Program-made: the position numbers and the translations under genes
Shown here: piece after piece, positions 37,499 to 45,742 of the stretch
Layout: every line of letters starts with the position of its first letter
Position numbering within the stretch: the first letter of the stretch is position 1
The notes under the pieces: generated by a model
Seen by the model: only the letters and a program-made list of their open reading frames with translations
What the model was told of the DNA's origin: nothing
Databases searched by the model: none
Assembly: GCF_016428755.1 (NCBI RefSeq)
Contig: NZ_JAELTI010000011.1
Location: 1-64,000, forward strand
DNA length: 64,000 nt
DNA from: Allobosea sp. ASV33
GTDB taxonomy: Bacteria; Pseudomonadota; Alphaproteobacteria; Rhizobiales; Beijerinckiaceae
Direction of reading: 5' to 3'

Positions 37499-38161
37499 AT
37501 GCCTGTGACCATCCACCCCGCCCCGAAGAACGACCTGACCCCCGCCGAAATCGAGCGCTGGCGAGAGATTCCCGTCGCGGTCGCGGTCGATCTCGGCCGC
37601 AATCTCAACCAGATCGATCCGGCGATCCGCCCGCTGATGCCGCCCGGCCGGCAGCCGCGCCTGTTCGGACGCGCTGTGACCGCCTTCTGCGAAGCGCCGG
37701 ATTTCGGCTCCGTCGTACGCGCCATGGACATCATCGGCCCGGGCGACGTCCTCGTCATCGCGGCAGCGGGCCATGCCGAAAGCGCGATGATTGGCGAGAT
37801 CCTGGGCGGTCACATCCGCCGCAAGGGCGCGGTCGGCCTCGTTTGCGACGGGGCGATCCGCGATGTCGGAACGCTCGCCGGCTGGACGGATTTCTCGGTC
37901 TTCACACGCGCGGTGACGCCGCGCGGCCCGTCCTCAGCGGAACGGGGCGAGATCAACCGCCCGGTGACGATCGGCGGCACGATCGTCTCGCCCGGCGACC
38001 TCCTGATCGGCGACGATGACGGGCTTGTCGCCCTGACGCCCGCGACGATCCGCACCCGCATCGCCGATGCCGAGGCAAGGCTGGTGCTGGAGGCGAAGTG
38101 GGAGGCGGCCCTGAAGGCAGGCGAGAGCGCCGAGGCCGTCTTCGGCCTGACGCCGGCTTGA
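37499..38161 (+). CDS. RraA/HMG-aldolase family protein
   Basis: A 220-residue member of the group that contains RraA and the divalent-metal 4-hydroxy-4-methyl-2-oxoglutarate (HMG) aldolases. The aldolase-type Arg-Asp is present in LVCDGAIRDVGTLAG, preceded by EILGGHIRRKGAVG. The C-terminal GDLLIGDDDGLVALTP is conserved. GAGGA lies before ATG. Placement between an aminotransferase and an AllA-like gene, downstream of a hydratase, favours aldolase activity over RNase E inhibition. Confidence 0.9.
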   Translation: MPVTIHPAPKNDLTPAEIERWREIPVAVAVDLGRNLNQIDPAIRPLMPPGRQPRLFGRAVTAFCEAPDFGSVVRAMDIIGPGDVLVIAAAGHAESAMIGEILGGHIRRKGAVGLVCDGAIRDVGTLAGWTDFSVFTRAVTPRGPSSAERGEINRPVTIGGTIVSPGDLLIGDDDGLVALTPATIRTRIADAEARLVLEAKWEAALKAGESAEAVFGLTPA

Positions 38162-38198
38162 GGCCCGCCGACCGGATGCTTCGGAGAAAGAGATTGGC

Positions 38199-38744
38199 AT
38201 GACGCCGAACGATCAGATCAAGGACGGCAGCGCACTCCTTCCTTCGCTACCCGTGATTCCGGTCACGCAGGCCAGCTTCGCGCCCTTCGGCTGGCTGGTG
38301 GAAACGGGCGCTTCCGGCCGCGCCGCGAACAACGGCACCGCGCGTCGTCACGACATCCACGCGCATGCCGCTGCCGACGTCCGGCCGGGCTCCAGCTTCG
38401 TCACCTCGATCTTCGAAGCGAAGGCGCAGCAACCGACTGCCACGATCGCGATGCTCGAGCGGCATGTGAATTCGATCCAGTTGATCATGCCGCTCGACGG
38501 TGCCGGCCATATCGTCGTCGTCAGCCAGGCCGCCCCGGATGGCGCGCCCGACCTTTCGACCCTCGCCGCCTTCTCGTTTTCCGCGTCGCAGGGTATGATC
38601 TATCGCCGCGGGCTCTGGCATCATCCGATCATGGCGGTCGGCGCGGATGCCCGCTTCCTCGTCCAGTCCTGGCAGAACGGCGGCGCGGCCGATTGCGAGA
38701 TCCTCGCCATCGCGCCCATCGCGCTGGCTCCGGACGCTCGCTGA
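38199..38744 (+). CDS. Ureidoglycolate lyase (AllA)-family protein
   Basis: A 181-residue cupin-like protein. Segments ERHVNSIQLIMPLDG, DLSTLAAFSFSASQGMIYRRG and LWHHPIMAVG line up with AllA, which releases glyoxylate from ureidoglycolate. No other allantoin genes are in the window, so the substrate here may differ. GGAGAAAGAG precedes the ATG. Last gene of the hydratase operon; a strong palindrome follows. Confidence 0.82.
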   Translation: MTPNDQIKDGSALLPSLPVIPVTQASFAPFGWLVETGASGRAANNGTARRHDIHAHAAADVRPGSSFVTSIFEAKAQQPTATIAMLERHVNSIQLIMPLDGAGHIVVVSQAAPDGAPDLSTLAAFSFSASQGMIYRRGLWHHPIMAVGADARFLVQSWQNGGAADCEILAIAPIALAPDAR

Positions 38745-38747
38745 GCC

Positions 38748-38782
38748 TCTCCGTCCCGAGACGGCTTTTCCGGGGACGGAGA
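38748..38782. terminator. Palindrome between convergent genes
   Basis: A perfect 10-bp inverted repeat, TCTCCGTCCC and GGGACGGAGA, with a 15-nt loop between the AllA-like gene and the flavin oxidoreductase that converge here. TTTT lies in the loop rather than after the stem. Probable shared 3'-end structure. Confidence 0.5.
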
Positions 38783-38798
38783 ACGCCAAGAGTACGGC

Positions 38799-40037
38799 TC
38801 AGGCCGCCGCCCTGCGCTGCCCGATCCAGCGGCGATACTGGCGCGCGCGGCGGGCGCCCTCGACCTGCGCGCAGAGCAGCGCCCAGGCCGGCGAGACGTT
38901 CGGCGCGGTGCGACGCCTGCGGCTCAATCGTGCCAGCTGATAGCGCGCGGCCGCCATATGCGCCGAGGAGGCGAGCGGCTTGTTCTTCCAGGTGATCGGC
39001 CGGAGCGCAGGCGCATCGGCCTTGCCGGCTCGCCAGCGCCGGGGCAGATCGGGCGCGATAGCGAGCGCGGTCGCGATTCCCGCCATGGCGACGCCGCTCG
39101 CGATCACCGTCTCGGCGACCTCGCGCCGCCTGATGCCGCCGGTGACCATCAGCGGCATCGACGCGACCTCCGCGATCTCGCGGGCGAAGTCGAGGAAATA
39201 GGCCTCGCGCGCCAGTGTCCGCGCGTCGCGGGAGGCCCCCATCATCGCCGGCGCCTCGTAGCTGCCGCCGGAGAGCTCGACGAGATCGACCCCGAGCGGG
39301 TTCAGCATCGCGACCACGGCCTTCGCATCCTCGGGCGAGAAGCCGCCGCGCTGGAAATCGGCGGAGTTGAGTTTGACCGCGACGGCAAAGCCCGGCGCAA
39401 CGGCGGCGCGAACCGCGCGGACGATGTCGATGAGCAGGCGCGCGCGGTTCTCCAGGCTGCCGCCCCACTGATCCGCACGACGGTTCGACAGCGGCGAGAG
39501 GAACTGGCTGAGGAGATAGCCATGCGCCGCATGGATCTCGACGCCCGTGAAGCCGGCGCGCTCGGCCAGGCGCGCCGTCTCGACGAAGCGGCGCTCGAAC
39601 TCGGCGATGTCATCGGCCGTCATGGCGCGCGGCACCGGGAAGTGCTTCGACTGCGCGCCGAGATCGAGCGCGATCGCGGAAGGCGCCAGCGTTTCCTGGC
39701 CTAGGCCCGCCGGCATCTGGCGGCCGGGATGGTTGATCTGCATCCAGACCTGCGCGCCACGCGAGCGGGAGGTTTCCGCCCAGGCCATGAAGCGGTCGAG
39801 ATGGCGATCGTTCTCCAGCACCACGCCGCCGGGCCCGGTCATGGCGCGGGCATCGACCATGACGTTGCCGGTGATGATCAGGCCGGCCTCGCCTTCGGCC
39901 CAGGCACGATAGAGGTGGATCAACCCGGCCGAGGGCGCATGGTCGCCGTCGGCCATGTTCTCCTCCATCGCGGCCTTGGCGATGCGGTTGGGAATGACGG
40001 CGCCATTGGGCAGCGTCAGCGGCGAAAACAGGGACAT
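38799..40037 (-). CDS. NADH:flavin oxidoreductase, Old Yellow Enzyme family
   Basis: A 412-residue FMN-dependent TIM-barrel ene-reductase. Family marks are LTLPNGAVIPNRIAKAAM, WMQINHPGRQ, GFTGVEIHAAHGYLLSQFLSP with the proton-donor region, NRRADQWGGSLENR and the phosphate-binding TGGIRRRE. No C-terminal iron-sulfur domain, so it is the short OYE type. ATG 40037 has GGAG 8 bp upstream. It diverges from a MerR gene over a MerR-type promoter and is probably its target. Confidence 0.93.
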   Translation of the reverse strand: MSLFSPLTLPNGAVIPNRIAKAAMEENMADGDHAPSAGLIHLYRAWAEGEAGLIITGNVMVDARAMTGPGGVVLENDRHLDRFMAWAETSRSRGAQVWMQINHPGRQMPAGLGQETLAPSAIALDLGAQSKHFPVPRAMTADDIAEFERRFVETARLAERAGFTGVEIHAAHGYLLSQFLSPLSNRRADQWGGSLENRARLLIDIVRAVRAAVAPGFAVAVKLNSADFQRGGFSPEDAKAVVAMLNPLGVDLVELSGGSYEAPAMMGASRDARTLAREAYFLDFAREIAEVASMPLMVTGGIRRREVAETVIASGVAMAGIATALAIAPDLPRRWRAGKADAPALRPITWKNKPLASSAHMAAARYQLARLSRRRRTAPNVSPAWALLCAQVEGARRARQYRRWIGQRRAAA

Positions 40038-40072
40038 CAGAGGTCTCCAACTGGGATGTTGGACGGACCATA

Positions 40073-40098
40073 ACCTTTGAGTTAAGTTGAAGGTCAAG
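40073..40098 (-). promoter_or_regulatory. MerR-type promoter and dyad for the flavin oxidoreductase
   Basis: On the minus strand, TTGACC (-35) and TATGGT (-10, just left of this interval) are separated by 19 bp, the long spacer used by MerR activators. The dyad ACCTT...TTAA...AAGGT (40073-40094) fills that spacer. It resembles SoxR/CueR-type sites. Confidence 0.65.
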
Positions 40099-40121
40099 CG
40101 TCTTTACGAGAACCTCGAGCC

Positions 40122-40604
40122 ATGACGATCGGCGAGCTCGCCAAACGCACCGGGCTGACGAATTCGCGCATCCGCTTCTATGAAAGCGCGGGCCTGCTCC
40201 AGACCGTCGATCGCCGTCCGAACGGCTATCGGACCTACCCGCCCGAGGCCGTGCTGGTCCTCGAACTGATCACGACCGCGCAGAAGGCCGGCTTCAGCCT
40301 CGACGAGATTCGCAAGCTCCTGCCGCCCGGCCTCGACCATTGGGATCACGCCGCGCTGATCGCGGCGCTGCGCCGCAAGGTGGCGGATATCGAGACGCTG
40401 GAGACGCGTCTGAAGGAGAGCAAGGCCCAGCTCGTCGCGCTCATCGCGGATATCGAAGCGAAGCCCGACGACATGGACTGCGTCGCCAATGCGCGTCGCG
40501 TGCTGTCGCGGGTTCTCGGCGACAGGTTTGGAAGCGAGGACATGCCGATCGGCGACGGTGGTCTGCTCGCCAAGGCGAGCCGGCCCCGCAGGATCAAGGC
40601 TTGA
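40122..40604 (+). CDS. MerR-family transcriptional regulator
   Basis: A 160-residue regulator. The N-terminal HTH reads MTIGELAKRTGLTNSRIRFYESAGLL and the second wing has NGYRTYPPEA. A dimerisation coiled coil spans about 85-115 (RKVADIETLETRLKESKAQL). The C-terminal part has one Cys (DDMDCVANA) and no SoxR- or CueR-like Cys cluster, so the signal is unlikely to be an iron-sulfur centre. Diverges from the OYE gene. Its stop overlaps by 1 bp the ATG of a 25-codon frame. Confidence 0.93.
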   Translation: MTIGELAKRTGLTNSRIRFYESAGLLQTVDRRPNGYRTYPPEAVLVLELITTAQKAGFSLDEIRKLLPPGLDHWDHAALIAALRRKVADIETLETRLKESKAQLVALIADIEAKPDDMDCVANARRVLSRVLGDRFGSEDMPIGDGGLLAKASRPRRIKA

Positions 40605-40681
40605 TGGAAAAACCAAGTATTCGTGCGCTAGCGGCAGCAAAAGCCAAGCAACGCATGGTGGCCGGCCGGCGACGGTTCTGA
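40604..40681 (+). CDS. Possible 25-residue basic small protein
   Basis: The sequence TGATG joins the merR stop to an ATG that opens a 25-codon frame encoding a basic peptide (several Lys, and GRRRF at the end). Overlap would allow coupled translation. No homologue is recognised and coding is unproven; it could be chance. Confidence 0.25.
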   Translation: MEKPSIRALAAAKAKQRMVAGRRRF

Positions 40682-41079
40682 GGAGGCCAGAAATCCGTCA
40701 CCGACCGGCCGAGCCCTTCGGTTTCCCAGGAGATGCGGCGGACCTGAGCTCCCGAGGGGCATTTCCGAGCGATCTTTGCGATCACTGCGTTGCACAAACA
40801 TGTACAATGCACCGCATCTAAATCAATCAAATCCGGCCGATCGGCGCCGTTCATCGATCGTTAACCCTACCAGCTAAGCTTAAGATTTACGGCGCACCAG
40901 GAAGCATGGAGGCGCTTAACTGACCGACATCAGGATCTTGCGGCGCAAGCCTGAGAATAAGCTTCAATATGACGTGAAAATGCCGTGCCGAGGGCTCGCG
41001 AGCCACGCCGACCCCCTTTGGTCATGGGGCGCCGCAGGATTGCCGGATTGGCGCCTGCTGATTTTACGCGGAACCAAGG
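40682..41079. other. Gene-poor stretch downstream of merR
   Basis: With the adjoining palindromic element this is the longest stretch without a convincing protein gene. It holds an AT-richer core (about 40790-40980) with a direct repeat TGCAC (within TTGCACAAACATG...AATGCACC), several TTAA sites including TTAACC, and AAGCTTAAG. A tiny frame ATGGAGGCGCTTAACTGA with CAGGAAG upstream is present. It could carry a promoter for a small RNA; nothing definite is seen. Confidence 0.3.
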
Positions 41080-41175
41080 CGTCATCCCGGGCCTGCCCCG
41101 GGATCCATCGTGGAGCTCCGGACCTCAACGATGGATTCCGCATCGGCGCGGCTTCGCCGCTTGTCCGGGATGACG
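41080..41175. repeat. Intergenic palindromic repeat element (copy 1)
   Basis: Outer arms CGTCATCCCGG (41080-41090) and CCGGGATGACG (41165-41175) are perfect; inner arms ATCCATCGT (41103-41111) and ACGATGGAT (41128-41136) are also perfect. The CGTCATyCCGG...ATGACG pattern recurs at 50979 and 57933, indicating a dispersed REP-like family. Confidence 0.65.
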
Positions 41176-41213
41176 ATGTGACTCCGCGAAAACGAAGCAT
41201 GCTCCACGAACCG

Positions 41214-42590
41214 CTACGCCGCGCTGGCGACGATCACGCGATTGCGGCCGCTGGCCTTGGCCCGGTAGAGGGCGTCGTCCGCGCGCTTCATCATGTCGGC
41301 GGAGGAGGCGTCCCCTGCCCGGCGGTTCGAGACGCCGACCGAGACCGTCACTTTGATGTCCCGGGTGTTGTTCTGGACCGCGAAGGGCGTGCTCTCGACC
41401 CGCTCGCGGATGCGCTCGGCCACGCGATAGGCGGCATCGCGCCCGGTATCGGGCAGCACGACCACAATCTCCTCGCCACCCATGCGCGCCACGAGATCGA
41501 TGCCGCGCGTGCAGGCGCGGACACGGTCGGCGAATTCGCGCAGCACCTCGTCGCCGGCATCATGGCCCCAGCTGTCGTTGACCGTCTTGAAATGGTCGAT
41601 GTCGAGCACGAGCAGCGAAAGCGAGCGGGCGCGCAGCGCCGACTCATCGAACATCACCGCAAGCCGGTTGTCCATGAAGCGGCGATTATGCAGCCCAGTG
41701 AGCTGGTCCATCACCGCCATTTCCATCGAGGACTGCACGCTGTCGCGCAGCCGCTCGGTGAAGCGCTTGCGGCGCACCTGCGTGCGCACGCGGGCCAGCA
41801 ATTCGTTGCGATCGATCGGGCGGGTCAGGAAGTCGTGCGCGCCGATCTCGAGCCCGCGCAGGATGCGGTCGCGATCCTCGATCTCGCCGATCAGCAGCAC
41901 GGAGATGTTGCGGGTGCGCTCCAGCGAGCGCAATTGGCTGCACAGGCGCAGCCCGTCCTGCCCTTCCAGGCCGAGGCTGACCACCACGGCATCGAAATCG
42001 CCCTCGGCGGCGCGCATCACCGCCTGCTGGGCGTCGCTCTCGATCTCTACGGCGTGGAAGGCCGAGAGCGCGCTTTCGATCCGCTCGGCGGCGCTCGGAC
42101 GGTCCTCGATCACAAGGATGCGGCCGTTCAGTCCGGTCTCGGCCGCCGCCGTCGCCAACGGATCGGCGATTCCCAGCCGGACGGATGCGAGGGCGCGGCT
42201 GCGCAATTCGTCGGTCATCGCCTTGAGGCGGGCGAGGCTGCGCACGCGGGCGAAGAGCGCGGTGTCGTCGAGCGGCTTGGTCAGGAAATCATCGGCGCCG
42301 GCATCGAGCCCCTGCAGCCGGTCGCGCGGCTGGTCGAGCGTAGTGACGATGATGACGGGGATATGCGCCGTCGACGGCGCCCCCTTCAGGCGCCGGCAGA
42401 CCTCGAAGCCGTTCATGCCCGGCATCATCACGTCGAGCAGGACGATATCGACCTCGCCGCGCTCGCAGAGCGCGATCGCATCGCGCCCGTTCGTTGCCGT
42501 GGCCACGCCGAAATACTCCGCCGAGAGCTTGGCCTCGAGCAGCTTCACATTCGCGGGAATGTCGTCGACGACGAGGACGCGGGCAGTCAT
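41214..42590 (-). CDS. pleD: Response regulator diguanylate cyclase PleD
   Basis: A 458-residue protein with two receiver domains and a GGDEF domain, the PleD layout. Receiver 1 has the acidic pair DD and phosphoacceptor Asp53 in VLLDVMMPG. Receiver 2 has Ser-Leu where the Asp would be (VVVSLGLEG), the usual degenerate adaptor. The cyclase motif is GGEEI, with the inhibitory-site RGID five residues before. It makes cyclic di-GMP during polar development and lies 18 bp behind divK. Confidence 0.95.
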   Translation of the reverse strand: MTARVLVVDDIPANVKLLEAKLSAEYFGVATATNGRDAIALCERGEVDIVLLDVMMPGMNGFEVCRRLKGAPSTAHIPVIIVTTLDQPRDRLQGLDAGADDFLTKPLDDTALFARVRSLARLKAMTDELRSRALASVRLGIADPLATAAAETGLNGRILVIEDRPSAAERIESALSAFHAVEIESDAQQAVMRAAEGDFDAVVVSLGLEGQDGLRLCSQLRSLERTRNISVLLIGEIEDRDRILRGLEIGAHDFLTRPIDRNELLARVRTQVRRKRFTERLRDSVQSSMEMAVMDQLTGLHNRRFMDNRLAVMFDESALRARSLSLLVLDIDHFKTVNDSWGHDAGDEVLREFADRVRACTRGIDLVARMGGEEIVVVLPDTGRDAAYRVAERIRERVESTPFAVQNNTRDIKVTVSVGVSNRRAGDASSADMMKRADDALYRAKASGRNRVIVASAA

Positions 42591-42608
42591 GGCTCTGCTT
42601 TCGCCGGG

Positions 42609-42977
42609 TCAGGCCGCGCCGGCATAGGTGCGCACGGTCTCCAGGAACTTGGCGACCGAGATCGGCTTGGAAAGATAGGCCTCGCAGCCGCCCTCCCGGA
42701 TCCGCTCCTCGTCGCCCTTCATCGCGAAGGCCGTGACCGCGACGACCGGAATGGATTTCAGGTCGTCATCCTCCTTGATCCATTTGGTCACCTCGAGCCC
42801 CGAGACCTCCGGAAGCTGGATATCCATCAGGATCAGCGCCGGATGATGCGTCCGCGCCAGCTCGATCGCCTCGATGCCATCGGACGTCTTCAGCGTCGCA
42901 TAGCCATGGGCTTCGAGGAGATCGTTGAAGAGCTTCATGTTGAGCTCGTTGTCTTCGACGATCAGAACCGTCTTCAT
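42609..42977 (-). CDS. divK: Single-domain response regulator DivK
   Basis: A 122-residue stand-alone receiver. Acidic residues ED near 8-9, phosphoacceptor Asp52 in [13 protein letters not shown], the Thr/Ala pair in [12 protein letters not shown] and Lys in LSKPI are all present. DivK relays phosphate signals that control CtrA in alphaproteobacteria. ATG 42977 has AAGGGCGG upstream; an ATG at 42992 would swallow this site. Co-oriented with pleD as in related genomes. Confidence 0.95.
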   Translation of the reverse strand: MKTVLIVEDNELNMKLFNDLLEAHGYATLKTSDGIEAIELARTHHPALILMDIQLPEVSGLEVTKWIKEDDDLKSIPVVAVTAFAMKGDEERIREGGCEAYLSKPISVAKFLETVRTYAGAA

Positions 42978-43109
42978 CGGGCCGCCCTTCATTCGCGCCG
43001 GGAAGGCTCACGCCGAAGGCGGGCTTTCCAAATTGGCGGCGTCATCAGATGATTGCTTAGCACGCGAGCAGTTGACGAAACGCAAACCGGATACCTGACT
43101 CAGGGCCTC

Positions 43110-43400
43110 ATGATACGACGATCGACCACCGACGAGGCCGAGGCACTCGCGCTTCAGGCTCTTGCCTTCCTGGCTTCCGAACCCGAACGGATCGAGCCCT
43201 TTCTGAGTGTGACCGGCCTCAACCCGGCCAATCTGCGCCAGGCTGCCGGCGAACCCGGCTTCCTTGCCGCCGTGCTCGACCATATCGGCTCAAGCGATTC
43301 GCTCCTTCTGGAGTTTGCCGGAAATTTAAGGCTGAATCCCGAAATCGTCGCCGATGCCAGGCGCGTCCTCGCCGGGCCGGAGCCGGACGACTTCTCTTGA
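43110..43400 (+). CDS. DUF3572 family protein
   Basis: A 96-residue helical protein. The segments DEAEALALQALAFLASEPERIEPFL, TGLNPANLRQAA and GFLAAVLDHI are those of the alphaproteobacterial DUF3572 family, function unknown. ATG 43110 has AGGG close upstream. Its stop codon is overlapped by the dinB start (TTGA), which suggests the two are made together. It has no cysteines, signal or membrane segment. Confidence 0.85.
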   Translation: MIRRSTTDEAEALALQALAFLASEPERIEPFLSVTGLNPANLRQAAGEPGFLAAVLDHIGSSDSLLLEFAGNLRLNPEIVADARRVLAGPEPDDFS

Positions 43401-44746
43401 GCATCGGCGCGCCCTCGCCGCGCTGGCTCTGCCGCGATTGCCTGGAGGATCACGATACTGTCGGATCATCCAGGCGCTGCCCGGCCTGCGGCTCGCCGCG
43501 GCTGCTCAGTCACGACGAGCGAGACACGCTCAGCCTCGCCCATATCGATTGCGACGCCTTCTACGCCACGATCGAGAAGCGCGATGATCCAAGCTTGCAG
43601 GACAAGCCGGTCATCGTCGGCGGCGGCAAGCGCGGCGTGGTCTCGACCTGCTGCTACATCGCCCGCACCTATGGCGTGCGCTCGGCCATGCCGATGTTCA
43701 AGGCGCTGAAGGCCTGCCCCGAGGCCGTCGTCGTCAAGCCGAACATGGCGAAATACGTCGCGGTCGGCCGGGAGGTCCGCCAGCTCATGCGGGAGCTCAC
43801 CCCGCTGGTCGAGCCGCTCTCGATCGACGAGGCCTTCCTCGACCTCTCCGGGACGGAACGCCTCCATCATGCCAGCCCGGCGGTGACGCTGGCGCGCTTC
43901 GCCAGACATGTCGAGGTCCAGCTCGGCATCACCATCTCGGTCGGCCTGTCCTATGCCAAGTTCCTGGCCAAGGTCGCTTCCGACCTCGACAAGCCGCGCG
44001 GCTTCTCGATCATCGGCCGGGGCGAAGCGGTCGCCTTCCTCTCGGCCAAGCCGATCAGCCTCATCCCCGGCATGGGCCCGGCCGGCGTCGCGAAACTGGC
44101 GGAAGGCGGCTTCAAGCTGATCGGCGACCTGCGCGAAGCCCCGGTCGACAAGCTCTTCAAGCTCGCCGGCAAGGACGGACCGCGCCTCAAGAACCTCGCC
44201 AACGGCATCGACACCCGCCAGGTCACGCCCGAGCGCGAGACCAAGAGCGTCTCGAGCGAAACCACGCTCGATGTCGATCTCGCCCGTTTCGAGGAGCTGG
44301 AGCCGATCCTGTGGCGGCTTTGCGAGAAGACCTCGAAAAGGCTGAAGGCACAGGAGCTTGCGGGGCGTACCATCACGCTGAAGCTGAAGACGGCCGATTT
44401 CCAGATCATCACCCGCGCTGCCCGCCTGCCGGAGCCGACGCAGCTCGCCGCCCGCCTCTTCACTGCCGGGCGCGACCTGCTGAAACGCGAATGCAATGGC
44501 GCGCATTACCGCCTGATCGGCATCGGCGCGAGCGATTTCAGCGCGCCCGACGCCGCCGATCATGGCGACCTCGCCGATACCGCGACGCCGCGCCTGAAGG
44601 CGATGGAAGGCGCGCTCGACAAATTGCGCGCCCGCTTCGGCGACGAGGCGATCGGCAAGGGCCTGAGCCTGCGTTTACCGCAGCGCCGCTCGTCCGAGCC
44701 CGCTACTTCGCGCAAGATTCCTGAGGAAGAAGATCCAGACGCGTGA
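43397..44746 (+). CDS. dinB: DNA polymerase IV with N-terminal zinc ribbon
   Basis: A 449-residue Y-family translesion polymerase. Catalytic marks are HIDCDAFYATIEKRDDP, YGVRSAMPMFKA and the acidic SIDEAFLDLSG; helix-hairpin-helix and little-finger domains follow. An additional N-terminal segment carries WLCRDC and RCPACGSPR, a four-Cys zinc ribbon. Start is TTG overlapping the DUF3572 stop; no better start lies near. No beta-clamp motif is certain at the C-terminus. The last 44 bp overlap the convergent EipB-like gene. Confidence 0.93.
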   Translation: MSIGAPSPRWLCRDCLEDHDTVGSSRRCPACGSPRLLSHDERDTLSLAHIDCDAFYATIEKRDDPSLQDKPVIVGGGKRGVVSTCCYIARTYGVRSAMPMFKALKACPEAVVVKPNMAKYVAVGREVRQLMRELTPLVEPLSIDEAFLDLSGTERLHHASPAVTLARFARHVEVQLGITISVGLSYAKFLAKVASDLDKPRGFSIIGRGEAVAFLSAKPISLIPGMGPAGVAKLAEGGFKLIGDLREAPVDKLFKLAGKDGPRLKNLANGIDTRQVTPERETKSVSSETTLDVDLARFEELEPILWRLCEKTSKRLKAQELAGRTITLKLKTADFQIITRAARLPEPTQLAARLFTAGRDLLKRECNGAHYRLIGIGASDFSAPDAADHGDLADTATPRLKAMEGALDKLRARFGDEAIGKGLSLRLPQRRSSEPATSRKIPEEEDPDA

Positions 44747-45563
44747 GCGTGCCGCGCAGCGCGAAGGTGCCGTAATCGAGCCGGATCGCGCCGGTGACGC
44801 CGTTCTCGTAGAGCTCGAAGGTGATGCTGTAGGCCGGCGTCGCTTCGCCGGAGCCCGCCTTGAAATAGGAGATCGTTACCGGCCAGCGCGCCATCTTCTC
44901 GAATTCGGGGCGCTGCAGCGGCTTCTCGGAAGGCTCGGCCTCGATGCGCTTCCCGATGATCGAGAGCGTATCATAGACCTCCTTGCCGGAATTCGCGCCG
45001 TCATAGAGCCTGACGCTCAGCGTCTTCTGTCCGTCACGCGCAGCCTGGATCACGGCCTTCATTTGGGCATTCGGGAAGAGCGCGTCGGTAGCCTCGCGAT
45101 GGGTCTCGACCTTGGGGAGGCGCAGCTTGACCTCGTAGCCGCCATCGCTCTTCTGCGCGGTGCCGTCGACGGTGTCGGGCTTGGCGCCGCCGGTGGAGCT
45201 TTCGGTCTTGAAGCGGTAATTCGCGCCGTCGCCGGCCTCGAAACTGGTGGTGCGGGCATCGATCAGGCGCGGTCCGTTCTCGGTGCCGAGCTGCGTCACC
45301 TGCCGGAAGGACAGCGCGTAGCCTTCGCAGGCATCGCCCGTGAACTCGTAGGCCATGCGCCCCTTCGCCGTCTCGATATTGCCGGACGGTTTGCCGCTAT
45401 CCAGCACGAGATCGTAGACCGCGCGATGCGGCGCCAGAACCACCCGTTCCGCTGCCGCCTGCGCCAAGGCCGGCGTCGCGGCCAAAACCAGCACCCCCGC
45501 GAAAACCCCGCTCGCCTGGGCTGCGAGCTTCGAGACTGTTCCGTTCATGCGCCGCTTGTCCAT
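44703..45563 (-). CDS. DUF1849/EipB-like cell-envelope protein
   Basis: A 286-residue exported protein. A Sec signal is followed by LAPHRAVYDLVLD, the start of the DUF1849 family, whose Brucella member EipB is a periplasmic beta-spiral protein important for envelope integrity. The two family cysteines are visible, in GDACEGYAL and near the end in ESCAK, and probably form a disulfide. Start is uncertain: ATG 45563, 45566 or 45548. Its end overlaps dinB tail to tail. Confidence 0.82.
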   Translation of the reverse strand: MDKRRMNGTVSKLAAQASGVFAGVLVLAATPALAQAAAERVVLAPHRAVYDLVLDSGKPSGNIETAKGRMAYEFTGDACEGYALSFRQVTQLGTENGPRLIDARTTSFEAGDGANYRFKTESSTGGAKPDTVDGTAQKSDGGYEVKLRLPKVETHREATDALFPNAQMKAVIQAARDGQKTLSVRLYDGANSGKEVYDTLSIIGKRIEAEPSEKPLQRPEFEKMARWPVTISYFKAGSGEATPAYSITFELYENGVTGAIRLDYGTFALRGTLTRLDLLPQESCAK

Positions 45564-45742
45564 CATGGCCTGTGCGAAATCTAGGTGCATTGCGGCAATG
45601 GCGCAAACAAGGCGATGCAGCCGCTCCCGAGCATCGCATCGGCCCTGCCCGCCCGGCATGCCCCGATGCTTGCGAGGGCAGCCCGCATCGGCCATGAAAG
45701 GCCTGCCCGAAGGCACCCTGCCTCGCTCGCGGAGCCAAGCTC

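Noticed and set aside
35393-37813. 806-residue minus-strand frame opposite the hydratase and aminotransferase genes
   Set aside because: Antisense shadow; it spans two genes and their spacer and lacks any protein motif.
40938-43052. 704-residue frame across the gene-free stretch and opposite pleD/divK
   Set aside because: Its composition is that of an antisense shadow; PleD and DivK are certain on the other strand. The first part has no recognisable domain.
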